The notes beneath the pieces are model-generated. The model ran no database searches. It saw only the letters and a list, made by a program, of their open reading frames with translations, and had not been told where the DNA came from. From contig CANLSH010000015.1 in NCBI GenBank assembly GCA_947493705.1, positions 1 through 64,000 of the forward strand: a stretch of 64,000 nt of DNA, read 5' to 3'. Position 1 is the first letter of the stretch. Each line of letters starts with the position of its first letter. Source of the DNA: an uncultured Arachnia sp. (lineage in GTDB: Bacteria > Actinomycetota > Actinomycetes > Propionibacteriales > Propionibacteriaceae). Below, one piece after another: positions 55,149 to 64,000 of this stretch. Made by a program: the position numbers and the translations under genes.

Positions 55149-56712
55149 GCAGTTGCTGACCGCCCTTGAAGAGCTGGATCTTCTGCAGCCCTCAGCAACG
55201 CCCGATCTGCGGTTGCCGCCGGTGGTTTCTGTGCTCGACGACTTTTCGCAACGGTGTTTTGCCGACACTGCTGGACTCTGGCCGATTCTGCCCGACTCCC
55301 TACCCGCAGATCTGGATTGCATCCAGCCGGACTTCCTCATGGTGGAATCCGCCTGGAATGGCAACGACGGCGCGTGGCGCTATCTGGTGACATCGTCGGA
55401 AGGACCTCGCGCACCGCTGGTCTCCCTGGTGGACAGAGCTCGCAAGCATGGAATTCCCACCGTGTTCTGGAACAAGGAGGACCCGCCGCATTTCGACGAC
55501 TTCGCGCCTGCAGCAGCACTGTTCGACTACATCTTCACCACCGAGGAGGCCCTCGTTGACCGCTACCGGGGGCTAGCGCCCCATGCGGAAGTGGATGTGC
55601 TCAAGTTTGCTGCCTCCACGGCCCTGCACCGCCCGGAGAGGGTGGGAGGTGACAGGGAGGGGGAGGTGTGCTTTGCGGGCCAGTACTTTCGTCACAAGTA
55701 CCCTGAGCGCCGGCAGCAGATGGACTACCTGTTCAAGGCCGCCGCGCAGTTCGATTTCACTATCTACTCCCGGATGCTGGGTGGGCAGGAGAACTACGCG
55801 TTTCCTGAGGAGTTCGAGCGCTTCATTGCTGGTTCGCTGCCATACGCGGAGATGGTGAAGGAGTACCGACGCCACAAGGTGTTCCTGAACGTCAATTCAG
55901 TCCCCACCTCCCGCTCCATGTGTGCTCGTCGCGTGTTCGAACTCGCCTCAGCCAAGACAATAGTTCTGAGCGCGGCCTCACCCGCGATCCGTTCCGTGTA
56001 CGCAGAAGATGAAGTGCCCATGGCCTCAAGCGCTGAGGAGGCTGCTGAGATCCTGAACTCGCTCCTCTCCGATGACGCCGCCCGTGAGGCAATGGCACAC
56101 CGGGCGTGGCGGCGAACGGCCCGGGAGCACACCTATGCCGATCGGATGCAACAGATCAGAGGGGTGTTGGGGCTCTCCAGCGAGCGACGTAGCGACGTCG
56201 TGGGGCTCGTGAGCCCCGCCGGTCTCCCGCACGAGGCACTGGACAGGCTTGCCACTGAACTCCTGGCTCAGGAACCGCTGAAGGGATTCTCGTGGGTGTG
56301 GCAGCTCGATGAGCCCTCGTGGCGTGCAAACAGGGAGTCACTGGTGCAGCGATTGGCAGCCCACGGTATCGGGATGACCACCGACAAGACCCCCACGTGG
56401 TGGGCAGCGTGGCATCCGGGGGCCGTCCACGGGGACCACTATCTTCAGGACATGCTCCTCTACGCCTCGCGCTACACAGATGGTTTCGCTGCCTGCGCCG
56501 AGCCCGGACGCACGGACGCTGGGATGGGGGACCGCGTCGTCCCACGGGTGTGGAGCCCGGGATGGTTGGCCCATCGCGAGTCGAGGGGCGTGGAAACTCT
56601 GTTGGGGGCGGTCAGAACGACTGACACGCACCACGTCGAGGGGGTCGAGGCCTACCTGGTCTCAGGAGTCGGCATCAGCTCGGCCAACGATCAGGGTGAA
56701 GTGGTGGCATGA
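55141..56712 (+). CDS. CgeB-like glycosyltransferase
   Basis: 523-residue soluble protein. The first 340 residues fit the CgeB/DUF3880-type GT-B glycosyltransferases: GIPTVFWNKEDPPHFDDF, DYIFTTEEALVDRYR, FAGQYFRHKYPERRQQM, FLNVNSVPTSRSMCARRVFE. The C-terminal 180 residues (from about 345) form a separate domain that is not recognised. Start ATG 55141 is preferred, with GGAAGAAGG 9 nt upstream; ATG 55132 is too close to that site. It overlaps the next gene by ATGA. Confidence 0.75.
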   Translation: MHEQLLTALEELDLLQPSATPDLRLPPVVSVLDDFSQRCFADTAGLWPILPDSLPADLDCIQPDFLMVESAWNGNDGAWRYLVTSSEGPRAPLVSLVDRARKHGIPTVFWNKEDPPHFDDFAPAAALFDYIFTTEEALVDRYRGLAPHAEVDVLKFAASTALHRPERVGGDREGEVCFAGQYFRHKYPERRQQMDYLFKAAAQFDFTIYSRMLGGQENYAFPEEFERFIAGSLPYAEMVKEYRRHKVFLNVNSVPTSRSMCARRVFELASAKTIVLSAASPAIRSVYAEDEVPMASSAEEAAEILNSLLSDDAAREAMAHRAWRRTAREHTYADRMQQIRGVLGLSSERRSDVVGLVSPAGLPHEALDRLATELLAQEPLKGFSWVWQLDEPSWRANRESLVQRLAAHGIGMTTDKTPTWWAAWHPGAVHGDHYLQDMLLYASRYTDGFAACAEPGRTDAGMGDRVVPRVWSPGWLAHRESRGVETLLGAVRTTDTHHVEGVEAYLVSGVGISSANDQGEVVA

Positions 56713-59090
56713 GAATCGCAATCTTCGACGGAATACTGGAAACCCATGTGGGGTCATCGCTGGAGAGAGCATTTGCGCGTCGTGGTCACGACGTGATCAA
56801 CACCGGCAAGGTGGGGCGCGGGTTTGAGTATCCGCCCGAAGGGGCCGATCTCAGCCACCTGCACCATGCGATCTCCCGCGTGCTCTCGCATGATCCCGAC
56901 TGGGTGATCGTCATGCGCCCGGCCTCTCTGCCACCGAAGCTGTTGCGCCGGTTGAAATCGGGCGGGGCGAACCTCGCCGTCTGGTTCTCGGATGATCCAG
57001 TCCTGTTCAATCTCACCTACGCCCCCCAGCTGGATGCCTATGACCTCGTCCTCCACTGTGGGACGGCGGCAGTGCTGCGCCACTACGAGAAGTTCTTTGG
57101 CCGCCCCACCGGTGTCAACTTTCCCTTCTGGACCGACCACCAGGCGTTTCCCTACGTCTGGGGGACCGAGAAGGCTGAATCCACGGCGATCTTCTTGGGA
57201 AACGTGCACAACCACGTGCGTCGCACGCGGTATTTCTCGCTGGCAGAGATGGAGGTTGACGTTCGAATACACGGCATTGCGGGTACCGACTATCTCAATC
57301 TGGGGGGCGGCTACCTCGATTCCGATGCGGAGGTCGTCAACGCTGGTGCACGGGCGAAGCTGGCCATCAACATTCCCCAGTTCTTCCGGGATCATCGTGG
57401 ACTGCCCACGTGGTTCCCCGGACTGGATGAGCTCGGATTCTTCGAATATCCCAGCCGTGTCGTGCAATACATCGCCATGGGGCTGCCAGTCCTCAGCATC
57501 ATCCCCGGACAGCCACGGTTTGAGGCACTCCCGGAGATGAGGGTCGTCGAGGACATCGAGGGGGCAGACCGGGTCATCTCCCAACTACTCGCCCAGGACG
57601 AGAACCTCGCGGAAGTCAGCCGTCAGAGTGAGCAGCGCTTCGCCAAGCACTTCAGCGCTGACGCGCGTGTACTCGCCTTCGAGGCGTTGGTGACAGATGA
57701 TTCGTGGCGTTCACTCGATGCTGTTGAGCGCAACCTCTGGTTCACCCAGTTCGACGGTCGGCGCGCATCGTTGGAGCAGTCCAATGCATCCTTGGAGCGT
57801 GTGGAAGTATTGGCCCCGCAGCGGCTGGGCCGGGTACTGCTGCTTGGACGCGAGGGTGAGCGTCCCACCTCCCGATTCGCGGTCACCCAGCGAGCCCTGA
57901 CACGACTGGGGGCTGAGGTGCTTGCCGTCGATGCGTCACAGGCACGGATGATGGAGGAGGCCGCGTCCACGGCGGACGGCTTCGTTCTGTGTGGCGCCGC
58001 CCTGGCTCACCTCGTACCCGCGTCGCTTCCCGACGCGGCATGGCGTGTGGTCATTGACGACACGTCTCGGACGCCGCCGGAGGTTGCGCCCCTGATACCG
58101 CTGTTCGATGCCATAGGGGTGCGTGACCCGCAGCTGAGCGCCCAGCTTGCTGCCGCCGGTCATGACAGCGTCGTGTTCTGTCCACCATCGGTGGACGCCG
58201 AGTACCTGGAATTGGTGGCCCGTATCGAGGATGTGGCACCTGTGGTCCGGACGTGGGCCAGTGAAGAAACCGACGCGCGGTTCGCCACTGCCCTCTCCTC
58301 AGACATCGTGGATCCGAAGATCAGGATTCAGCGCTACAGCGAGCTGTGGGGCAAGGGGTTGGAGGAGCTTGCGCGCAGCAGCCGCGCGCGGGTGGGACTG
58401 GTCGGCTTCGTGGGGAATGCGAACTTCCCCGTCGTGGATGAGATCACGCCCTTTGCGGCAGCGGCGGCTGACGTGGTGGTGATTCCCAGGGTCCCCGTTG
58501 AGACTGCAGTGGCCCCGTATCCATCATTGGGACTCCAGGTCCGTGAACGGGGGGAGCTGACCACCAAGCTGCGTCGGCTGATCGATTCACCCTCCCTGCG
58601 AAACATGGTGACCAATACCGATCTCATGCACAAGCTGGGTGCCGAACTGGTCCTCCAGCGGCTGGTGTCAGCTGCCATCGACCACCGGAAACGCCCCACC
58701 GATGGCCTGTGTTACGTGGCGGGACTCACGGAGCAACAGATGGTCACTCCGCCCTTCTTCGTGGAACCCGTCATCGGAGGGGAAGCCCAACGAACGCTGG
58801 ACCTCACCATCTCGCTCTCCGGCGGTGAATTTGATGACCACGTCGTTGAGATCATGGAGGATGGCCGCGTGATCCACAGTGGGACTGCCGGCCCACACCT
58901 GCAGTTCATCGTCCTGGCCGTACCAGGAAGGGCGCTGGGGCAGCTCTCCCTACGCCTGCGCTACGACGGTGCGGCAGCCATCGCTCCCGCCGAGACCCTG
59001 GTCCGCGTCGACATCACGGGCGAGTTGTTCGCTGAAGACATCGTGGCGACCGGAAGCCGGCTTCACACCCAGGTGTGGCTCAGGGTGTGA
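56709..59090 (+). CDS. CgeB-like glycosyltransferase, two-domain
   Basis: 793 residues. N-terminal CgeB-type GT-B transferase (about 1-340): IFDGILETHVGSSLERAF, VWFSDDPVLFNLTYAPQ, IFLGNVHNHVRRTRYFS and EYPSRVVQYIAMGLPVL. The second part (about 375-660) looks like another, more degenerate GT-B fold (RVLLLGREGERPTSRFA, ADVVVIPRVPVETAVAPY), and the last 120 residues look beta-rich. ATG at 56709 overlaps the preceding CgeB-like gene. Last gene of the rightward operon; it converges on wecC. Confidence 0.72.
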   Translation: MRIAIFDGILETHVGSSLERAFARRGHDVINTGKVGRGFEYPPEGADLSHLHHAISRVLSHDPDWVIVMRPASLPPKLLRRLKSGGANLAVWFSDDPVLFNLTYAPQLDAYDLVLHCGTAAVLRHYEKFFGRPTGVNFPFWTDHQAFPYVWGTEKAESTAIFLGNVHNHVRRTRYFSLAEMEVDVRIHGIAGTDYLNLGGGYLDSDAEVVNAGARAKLAINIPQFFRDHRGLPTWFPGLDELGFFEYPSRVVQYIAMGLPVLSIIPGQPRFEALPEMRVVEDIEGADRVISQLLAQDENLAEVSRQSEQRFAKHFSADARVLAFEALVTDDSWRSLDAVERNLWFTQFDGRRASLEQSNASLERVEVLAPQRLGRVLLLGREGERPTSRFAVTQRALTRLGAEVLAVDASQARMMEEAASTADGFVLCGAALAHLVPASLPDAAWRVVIDDTSRTPPEVAPLIPLFDAIGVRDPQLSAQLAAAGHDSVVFCPPSVDAEYLELVARIEDVAPVVRTWASEETDARFATALSSDIVDPKIRIQRYSELWGKGLEELARSSRARVGLVGFVGNANFPVVDEITPFAAAAADVVVIPRVPVETAVAPYPSLGLQVRERGELTTKLRRLIDSPSLRNMVTNTDLMHKLGAELVLQRLVSAAIDHRKRPTDGLCYVAGLTEQQMVTPPFFVEPVIGGEAQRTLDLTISLSGGEFDDHVVEIMEDGRVIHSGTAGPHLQFIVLAVPGRALGQLSLRLRYDGAAAIAPAETLVRVDITGELFAEDIVATGSRLHTQVWLRV

Positions 59091-59112
59091 CACGCTCCCG
59101 CGCGGAAGCTGA

Positions 59113-60339
59113 TCAGCGCCACAGACCCTTGCTGTCCACGATCGCCTTGTCAGCAACCCGGTCAAAAGGGACGGCCCTGAACACGTCGTGATCGACGAGC
59201 ACGACGACGACGTCTGCGGCCTCCAGGGCTTCATCCACCGGGGTGAGCCGCACGTTGGACAGCTCCGCCAGCGTCGTGGGTAGTTCGCTCACGTGGGGTT
59301 CCACAGCGAGTATCCGCGACGATGGATTCGACTCGGCGTACTCGCGGACGATCTGCAGAGCGGGGGATTCGCGTAGATCATCGATGTTTGGTTTGAACGC
59401 CAACCCGAGCATCGCGACGGTGGGTGTCCCAATGCCTTGACTGGCCGCACGGATGCGCTCCATCAGATAGTGGGGCTTGCTGTCGTTCACTTCTCGGGCC
59501 GTGCGAATGAGCCGGGCCTGTTGAGGGGCGGCGGCCACGATGAACCACGGGTCCACGGCGATGCAGTGTCCGCCCACCCCCGGGCCGGGCTGCAGAATAT
59601 TGACGCGGGGATGATGGTTCGCCAGCTCAATGAGCTCCCACACGTCAATGCCCAAGCGGTCCGAAATGATGCTGAGTTCGTTGGCAAAGGCGATGTTGAC
59701 GTCGCGGAAGCTGTTTTCTGCGAGCTTGGCCAACTCTGCGGTGATGGCATTGGTCACCAGAATCTCGCCCTTGCAGAAGGTGCGGTACAGCTCCCGGGTC
59801 TCCTCGGATGCCTCCGGCGTGATACCTCCGACGATGCGATCATTGTTCACGAGTTCGATCATGATTTTGCCGGGAAGCACTCGTTCGGGACAGTGCGCGA
59901 ACCGGACGCCAGCGTCGGCCAGATCGGGGCGTTCCTCAGCCACGACGTCTGCCATGCGTTGTGTGGTGCCGGGCGGCGAGGTGGATTCCAGGATCAGCAG
60001 TTCATTACCGGTGAGGTGCTTGGCGACGGCGCGGGCGGCGGCCTCGATGTAGCTCTGGTCAGCGCTGTGGTCGTCGTGGAAGGGTGTGGGCACGGCGATG
60101 ATGTAGGTGTCGGCGGGCACGGGCTCGGTGGAGGCCGTCAACGTGCCGTTGGCCACTGCTCGGGCCACGTAGTCACCGAGGTCGGGTTCCACGAAGGGCA
60201 CCCTTCCCGAACTGACCGCGGCCACGATCTTCGGGCTGAGGTCAACACCGTGGACGTGTTTGCCGTTCTCGGCGAAGATCGCGGCTGTCGGGAGGCCGAT
60301 GTAGCCGAGGCCCATCACGCACACATCTGTTCGTCTCAC
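59113..60339 (-). CDS. wecC: UDP-N-acetyl-D-mannosamine dehydrogenase
   Basis: 408-residue NAD-dependent dehydrogenase oxidising UDP-ManNAc to UDP-ManNAc uronate. Rossmann motif VMGLGYIGLPTAAIF, then ESTSPPGTTQRM, CPERVLPGKIMIELVNNDR and the catalytic cysteine in PGPGVGGHCIAVDPWFI, the form typical of WecC. Start GTG 60339 has GGAG 7 nt upstream. Paired metabolically with WecB at 39.9 kb though 18 kb away; both frame the glycosyltransferase genes. Confidence 0.93.
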   Translation of the reverse strand: MRRTDVCVMGLGYIGLPTAAIFAENGKHVHGVDLSPKIVAAVSSGRVPFVEPDLGDYVARAVANGTLTASTEPVPADTYIIAVPTPFHDDHSADQSYIEAAARAVAKHLTGNELLILESTSPPGTTQRMADVVAEERPDLADAGVRFAHCPERVLPGKIMIELVNNDRIVGGITPEASEETRELYRTFCKGEILVTNAITAELAKLAENSFRDVNIAFANELSIISDRLGIDVWELIELANHHPRVNILQPGPGVGGHCIAVDPWFIVAAAPQQARLIRTAREVNDSKPHYLMERIRAASQGIGTPTVAMLGLAFKPNIDDLRESPALQIVREYAESNPSSRILAVEPHVSELPTTLAELSNVRLTPVDEALEAADVVVVLVDHDVFRAVPFDRVADKAIVDSKGLWR

Positions 60340-60436
60340 TCGTGATCTCCGCTCAAGCTCCTGCTGCGTTGCGCCGCATGCAAGGGCGCTTGTCGTGTTC
60401 AGCCTAACGATTCTGTGTCACTGACGCGTAGTCGCC

Positions 60437-62134
60437 TCATGGCGACGACGTCCCGGGTGGGGCGGAGCTGAGCTCGCGCACCAGGGACACGAGTGCGAGT
60501 GTGGAGGCTCGTCTGCTGAACGGTTCGGCCCGGTCCGGGCTGTGGGGGGATGGGGCAAAGCCAGCCAGGAACTGGCTGATGGCGCCCTCATCGTCCTCGA
60601 TGAAGTGGACGCCGTCCACCTCGGACAGAAGATCGTGCAATGCACTGCCCGTGGGATCGCCCTGACACAGGATCGCCACATCCAGACCAGCCACGAGGTA
60701 GTCGAACACCTTGGTGGGCATTTCCGCGCCACCACTGGTGATCCACGCCACTCCCAGATCCAGCGTCGCGAGACGCTCCAGCACCGCTGGGCGGGGAAGG
60801 CGACCGTACTGGCTCACGTTGGCGCCATGGGTTTCTTCAAGAGGTCTACCCATGTGGTGCAGCTCACCCCCCTGTGCTGCGAGAACTTCCAGCAGTGGGG
60901 TGGGCGGGGTCATCGTAAAGAACTGCCCTGCGTGGCCGACACGGATTGGTCCCGGCTCACGTTCCTCAAGAACCTCGGGTAACGGCGTCCGTTCATCCCA
61001 GCCGTTGCGCACCACGTCGATTCGCGCGTCGGGACCACTGGGCACGACGGTGCCGCGGTTCATCTCGTGCACGATCGTGACCACGTCCGCCGCCATGTTC
61101 CAGCCCTTCTCCCAGTCGATGGCACGGGCCTGCGACTTCTCGGTGAAGGAGCGACGTGGATTGAGTGCGAACGGATCCCGGTAGTCCAGGACTGTCCGGG
61201 CATACCAGTGGTCCTGCGCCCAGGCGGCGAACCCGAAGTACTCGAAAGGATTGCCGGTGATGATGACCACGTCATAGTGGTCGTCCCGCGCGGCGAAGTA
61301 GCGCTCCAGTGCCACGTGCCAGTACCCGCCCACATGCCGCGTGGGCGCGTAGGCCTCGCCTGAGGCATGTGTGAAAGCAGCGGTGGCCCAGGAATCGATG
61401 GCGCCGCCGCCAGGAGCGAGGGTGGCCGGGCCGAGGTCCGGCACGTGGTGCACGCGTCCGGTGGCTTCGGGCCATGGTGCGGCGGTGGCGAGGTCGACGG
61501 TGATGTCACCACCGGAGAGTTCTTCGAGCATGTCGAACCAGTAGCTGGGACGCTGGGCCCCCACCGTCGGATTGTCCCCGGCGTAGTAGGCCACCAGAAG
61601 GACCCGGATGATCCCGTGCCTCCGGACCGACGGTGTGGGGGTGGCGGGTGCCGCGACGTCGACGAGGGCGGCTTCGGAAAGGTCCCTGACGGTGGATGGC
61701 CAGGAGGCGGTGAAGCGTTGCCGGACGTCGGCATCGAGGAAGAGGGTGCCTTCTGCGGCGCTGACGAGCGCTACCGCTCCGGCAGCTGCGACAACGGGGT
61801 GCTGGCCGTGCACCCATGCCGCCAACGGCCAGCCGCGCGAAGCGGTGGACCACAGAGCCAGGTCCTGTGCCCAGCCGTTGGGCTCAACAACCATCATCGG
61901 GCGGTGGAGATACTTCTCCAGCCAGTCAAGGACAAGCTTCCACCCGGCGACGTGTGGCCCGGACAGGGACCCCATCTCAATGCGCATCGAGGGCTCGGGC
62001 AGTGGAATGGTTTGTGCAACGCCGCTCAGGTGAAGGCTGTGCCCATCGCGGTGCACCACGGGCCAGTGCCGTGAGCGGGCAGCTGCGGCAACTGCCGTGT
62101 CATCCGTGATGACCACCGGAGTGTGGAGCGTCAT
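60437..62134 (-). CDS. Glycosyltransferase, GT4-like with N-terminal extension
   Basis: 565 residues. About 165 N-terminal residues of unclear type are followed by a GT-B transferase: RVLLVAYYAGDNPTVGAQRP, YDVVIITGNPFEYFGFAAWA, and in the donor-binding half RVGHAGQF and GGAEMPTKVFDYLVAGLDV. GT4 members transfer from nucleotide sugars with retention; specificity unknown. ATG at 62134 overlaps the stop of the upstream transferase as ATGA. It is followed leftward by wecC after 97 bp. Confidence 0.78.
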   Translation of the reverse strand: MTLHTPVVITDDTAVAAAARSRHWPVVHRDGHSLHLSGVAQTIPLPEPSMRIEMGSLSGPHVAGWKLVLDWLEKYLHRPMMVVEPNGWAQDLALWSTASRGWPLAAWVHGQHPVVAAAGAVALVSAAEGTLFLDADVRQRFTASWPSTVRDLSEAALVDVAAPATPTPSVRRHGIIRVLLVAYYAGDNPTVGAQRPSYWFDMLEELSGGDITVDLATAAPWPEATGRVHHVPDLGPATLAPGGGAIDSWATAAFTHASGEAYAPTRHVGGYWHVALERYFAARDDHYDVVIITGNPFEYFGFAAWAQDHWYARTVLDYRDPFALNPRRSFTEKSQARAIDWEKGWNMAADVVTIVHEMNRGTVVPSGPDARIDVVRNGWDERTPLPEVLEEREPGPIRVGHAGQFFTMTPPTPLLEVLAAQGGELHHMGRPLEETHGANVSQYGRLPRPAVLERLATLDLGVAWITSGGAEMPTKVFDYLVAGLDVAILCQGDPTGSALHDLLSEVDGVHFIEDDEGAISQFLAGFAPSPHSPDRAEPFSRRASTLALVSLVRELSSAPPGTSSP

Positions 62135-63324
62135 GATGACAACCTCCCGATCAGTTCAATCTCGCGATCAATCGTCGCTGCCCGGCCGCATTGTGCTCGT
62201 GCTCGGGCGGCGGCATTGCGGGACAGTTCCGGCATCAGTTCCGGATGCGTCACCAGATGCCACAGGGCATCAGCGAACGCCCAGGGATCGTTTCCGCGCG
62301 GCAGCAGACTGCACGTGTCATCGGTGAAGTCAGGGATTGCGGCCACGGGATTGGTGATGGTGACCATGCCGCTTGCCATCGCCTCGCCGAGCATCACGCC
62401 CTGGGTGTCGTAGCGGGTAGGGCACAGGAAGACGCCATGCGCGTCGTGCAGCGCGGCCATCTGGGCCGGGCTGGAGAAACCTTCCTCGACGGTGACGTTG
62501 TCGAAGCGGCGAACCTGGGACACCTCGGCACGAAAGTGGCCGCCATAGCCGCGCACCATGATGTCCAGCTCGGAGAAGCCGTCGCGCCGGGAGCAAATCT
62601 CCAACGCTCGGAGCGCAACGTCATTGGCGAAGTTGCGTTGCGTGAAGCTGCGCAGCAGCAGGATTCGCTTGGCTTCTTCGGGACGCCGCTCCCGCGCCCG
62701 GTAGGTGTCAGTGTCGATGTGGTTGGGAATGACTTCGACGGAGGTGGCCTCCACACCGACGTCGAATTCGGAGTAGCGACGCTGGGTCTGGGAAACGAAC
62801 ACCTTGGTGACGGCGGGGTCCGTGAAGACCGGTGCCGCAGCACGAAACCGATCCTGATTCTGGGCATCGCGGATATGGCGAATGGCGAAAAGTTCCTCGG
62901 TTGTGGTGTTGCCCTGCAACCGACGGTAGTCGCGGACCTCGTAACCGTGGAACCACACGGCAAGATGTCGGCCAGGGATGCGGGCGTGCAACTCATCAAG
63001 CGCCTGCGGCGTGGGGGAATGGGCGAGCACGGGGGAGCCGGATTCTGCAATCGCATCGAGAGCGGCGGTGAGATCGGCCGGTCGGATGACGGCCACGGGA
63101 GCGGTTTCATCCTCTAGAAGGGCTGGCTTGCCGATGTTGAGGGGGGAGTAGTCCACCACCACTCCGCGGAGTCCCGCCCTGGCGTAGGCCTCCACTCGCG
63201 TGCGCACGTATTCCGAACCCGTGCGCCAGTGGTGGGGATACGTCACTGCCATGACCACGAAGTCGTGACGCGTCCGCAACGTGTCCAGAACAGATGCCAC
63301 CCCGGTCTCAGCGGTGCTCGTCAC
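62131..63324 (-). CDS. Glycosyltransferase family 4
   Basis: 397-residue GT-B transferase. Acceptor half: RTRVEAYARAGLRGVVVDY, HLAVWFHGYEVRDYRRL; donor half: VIPNHIDTDTYR, RILLLRSFTQRNFANDVALR, and the catalytic-type region TQGVMLGEAMASGMVTITNP with E-x7-like spacing. Cytoplasmic glycan assembly enzyme of unknown sugar specificity. Start GTG at 63324 overlaps the coiled-coil gene's stop as GTGA. Confidence 0.85.
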   Translation of the reverse strand: MTSTAETGVASVLDTLRTRHDFVVMAVTYPHHWRTGSEYVRTRVEAYARAGLRGVVVDYSPLNIGKPALLEDETAPVAVIRPADLTAALDAIAESGSPVLAHSPTPQALDELHARIPGRHLAVWFHGYEVRDYRRLQGNTTTEELFAIRHIRDAQNQDRFRAAAPVFTDPAVTKVFVSQTQRRYSEFDVGVEATSVEVIPNHIDTDTYRARERRPEEAKRILLLRSFTQRNFANDVALRALEICSRRDGFSELDIMVRGYGGHFRAEVSQVRRFDNVTVEEGFSSPAQMAALHDAHGVFLCPTRYDTQGVMLGEAMASGMVTITNPVAAIPDFTDDTCSLLPRGNDPWAFADALWHLVTHPELMPELSRNAAARARAQCGRAATIDREIELIGRLSS

Positions 63325-63731
63325 GACGCATCCGGTTTGGCGTAGTGCCCACGTCGAAGAACTTTCTTTGCCATCAGTCGCTCCGGCTTCTCCAGCTGCT
63401 TCTTCAGCCGGGCGACGTGATTCTCGAGGTTGACGATGGTGGTTCTGAGCGTCTCCTGCGTAGTCCCCTCCGATTCCTGAGCGGACGTGACCTCTGTCAG
63501 CTGCGCCCGCAACTCACGAGTCTGAGTGTGTTCCTGCTGCAGCTTCTCCTTGAAGACCTGGGCCTCCGCGCGGGCCTGGTCCACACGCTCCGCGAGCGCA
63601 AGGGCATCGGCGCGGAGTTCATCGATGGTGCGCCCCGCCTCCGCGAGTTGCCGGTTGGCGGCGTCGAGTTCTGCACGCGCCAATCGCTCAAGATGGGTGG
63701 CGCTCTGGTCTGGCTGCGTCAATGGATCCAC
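63321..63731 (-). CDS. Small coiled-coil protein
   Basis: 136 residues, almost entirely a predicted coiled coil (ARAELDAANRQLAEAGRTI, LRTTIVNLENHVARLKKQL) with a basic C-terminus (MAKKVLRRGHYAK). No membrane helix. It begins at GTG 63731 and is translationally coupled to the downstream GT4 gene. It may serve as a scaffold for the glycosyltransferases, comparable to the coiled coils fused to proteins in the neighbouring operons, but no family is recognised. Confidence 0.6.
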   Translation of the reverse strand: MDPLTQPDQSATHLERLARAELDAANRQLAEAGRTIDELRADALALAERVDQARAEAQVFKEKLQQEHTQTRELRAQLTEVTSAQESEGTTQETLRTTIVNLENHVARLKKQLEKPERLMAKKVLRRGHYAKPDAS

Positions 63732-63815
63732 GCATGGAGCCTACCGACGAACTCTGAGCGCTGCTCATGAGACGGCCGATCGACGTGGACGACCAGTGCG
63801 GGAAACTGCGGAAGC

Positions 63816-64000
63816 TCAGTCGGTGCCGGTGTCCATGGCGGAGCGCAGGCCTGCGGAATCGATCTCGTCGTCCGGCTTGACAGCACCGATCTCAGCGATC
63901 TCATGGGCGCCGCCGGGCGTCAGTTCTCCGATCAGGTCGGCGGCCTTGCCGGTCAGCGTCCCCTGGCGGGCGTAGAGCTCCAGCTTGTCGCGGGAATCGG
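63816..64000 (-). CDS. C-terminal fragment of unknown protein (window edge)
   Basis: Sixty codons and a stop (63816-63818) of a leftward gene entering from beyond the window. The visible end includes SRDKLELYARQGTLTGKAAD and an acidic tail (KPDDEIDSAGL). I cannot assign it. It lies 84 bp upstream of the coiled-coil gene on the same strand and is probably in the same operon. Confidence 0.6.
   Translation of the reverse strand, partial: DSRDKLELYARQGTLTGKAADLIGELTPGGAHEIAEIGAVKPDDEIDSAGLRSAMDTGTD

Noticed and set aside
1..64000. tRNA genes, rRNA genes, CRISPR arrays, prophage or toxin-antitoxin modules
   Set aside because: I looked for T-loop motifs, regularly spaced repeats and typical phage or toxin proteins and found none that held up.

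Overview
The window is high-GC DNA with short intergenic gaps, many ATGA/GTGA start-stop overlaps, a WhiB-type regulator, an MprAB-type two-component system and desaturase/oxidoreductase and branched-chain 2-oxoacid dehydrogenase genes of mycobacterial type. This indicates an actinobacterium. The mix of xylose and gluconate catabolism, anteiso-lipid genes and ManNAc-uronate genes would fit a member of the Propionibacteriaceae, but that placement is inference. I saw no tRNA or rRNA gene, CRISPR array, intact insertion sequence or phage.

Layout. 1-6.6 kb: a REP-like repeat, topoisomerase IB, a fatty-acid desaturase with its ferredoxin reductase, an MprAB-like pair and a small membrane protein. 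6.6-14.6 kb: a complete xylose module (ROK repressor, XylFGH transporter, XylA, XylB) with candidate operators. 14.7-20.4 kb: a low-molecular-weight phosphatase, a serine hydrolase, a gluconate module (GntR, GntP, GntK) with an 11-bp inverted-repeat operator, and ornithine carbamoyltransferase. 20.4-23.4 kb: a 163-bp MITE-like element, a strong hairpin and a secreted 5'-nucleotidase with C-terminal cysteine repeats. 23.4-39.8 kb: BkdABC-type E1alpha/E1beta/E2, alanine racemase, EcsC-like protein, Aat, Fpg, prephenate dehydratase, an NhaC-type antiporter, a PAP2-lipid kinase fusion, SerS, a HAD phosphatase, a WhiB-HTH protein, an aldo/keto reductase and ferritin.

39.9-64.0 kb is the accessory-looking part: a surface-glycan locus of about 24 kb. 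WecB (UDP-GlcNAc 2-epimerase), WecC (UDP-ManNAc dehydrogenase) and a second nucleotide-sugar dehydrogenase would supply uronic-acid sugars. Around a divergent promoter at 45.0-45.4 kb two operons carry the same building blocks in different fusions. The leftward one encodes a membrane-hairpin/coiled-coil protein, a two-module glycosyltransferase (split by an apparent 1-nt frameshift) and an unknown protein. The rightward one encodes a dehydrogenase, a 1410-residue protein combining membrane hairpin, coiled coil and three glycosyltransferase modules, a membrane-tethered methyltransferase, an OafA-type O-acyltransferase, another membrane-hairpin protein and two CgeB-like glycosyltransferases. A third, leftward operon adds two GT4-type transferases, WecC and a coiled-coil protein. 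No flippase, polymerase or polysaccharide ABC exporter is visible here.

The most interesting observations are the reciprocal domain shuffling between the two divergent glycosyltransferases, the recurring membrane-hairpin/coiled-coil tether on four otherwise different proteins, and an identical 14-bp palindrome in front of both the desaturase-reductase and the branched-chain dehydrogenase operons, which suggests one lipid-responsive regulator controlling both.
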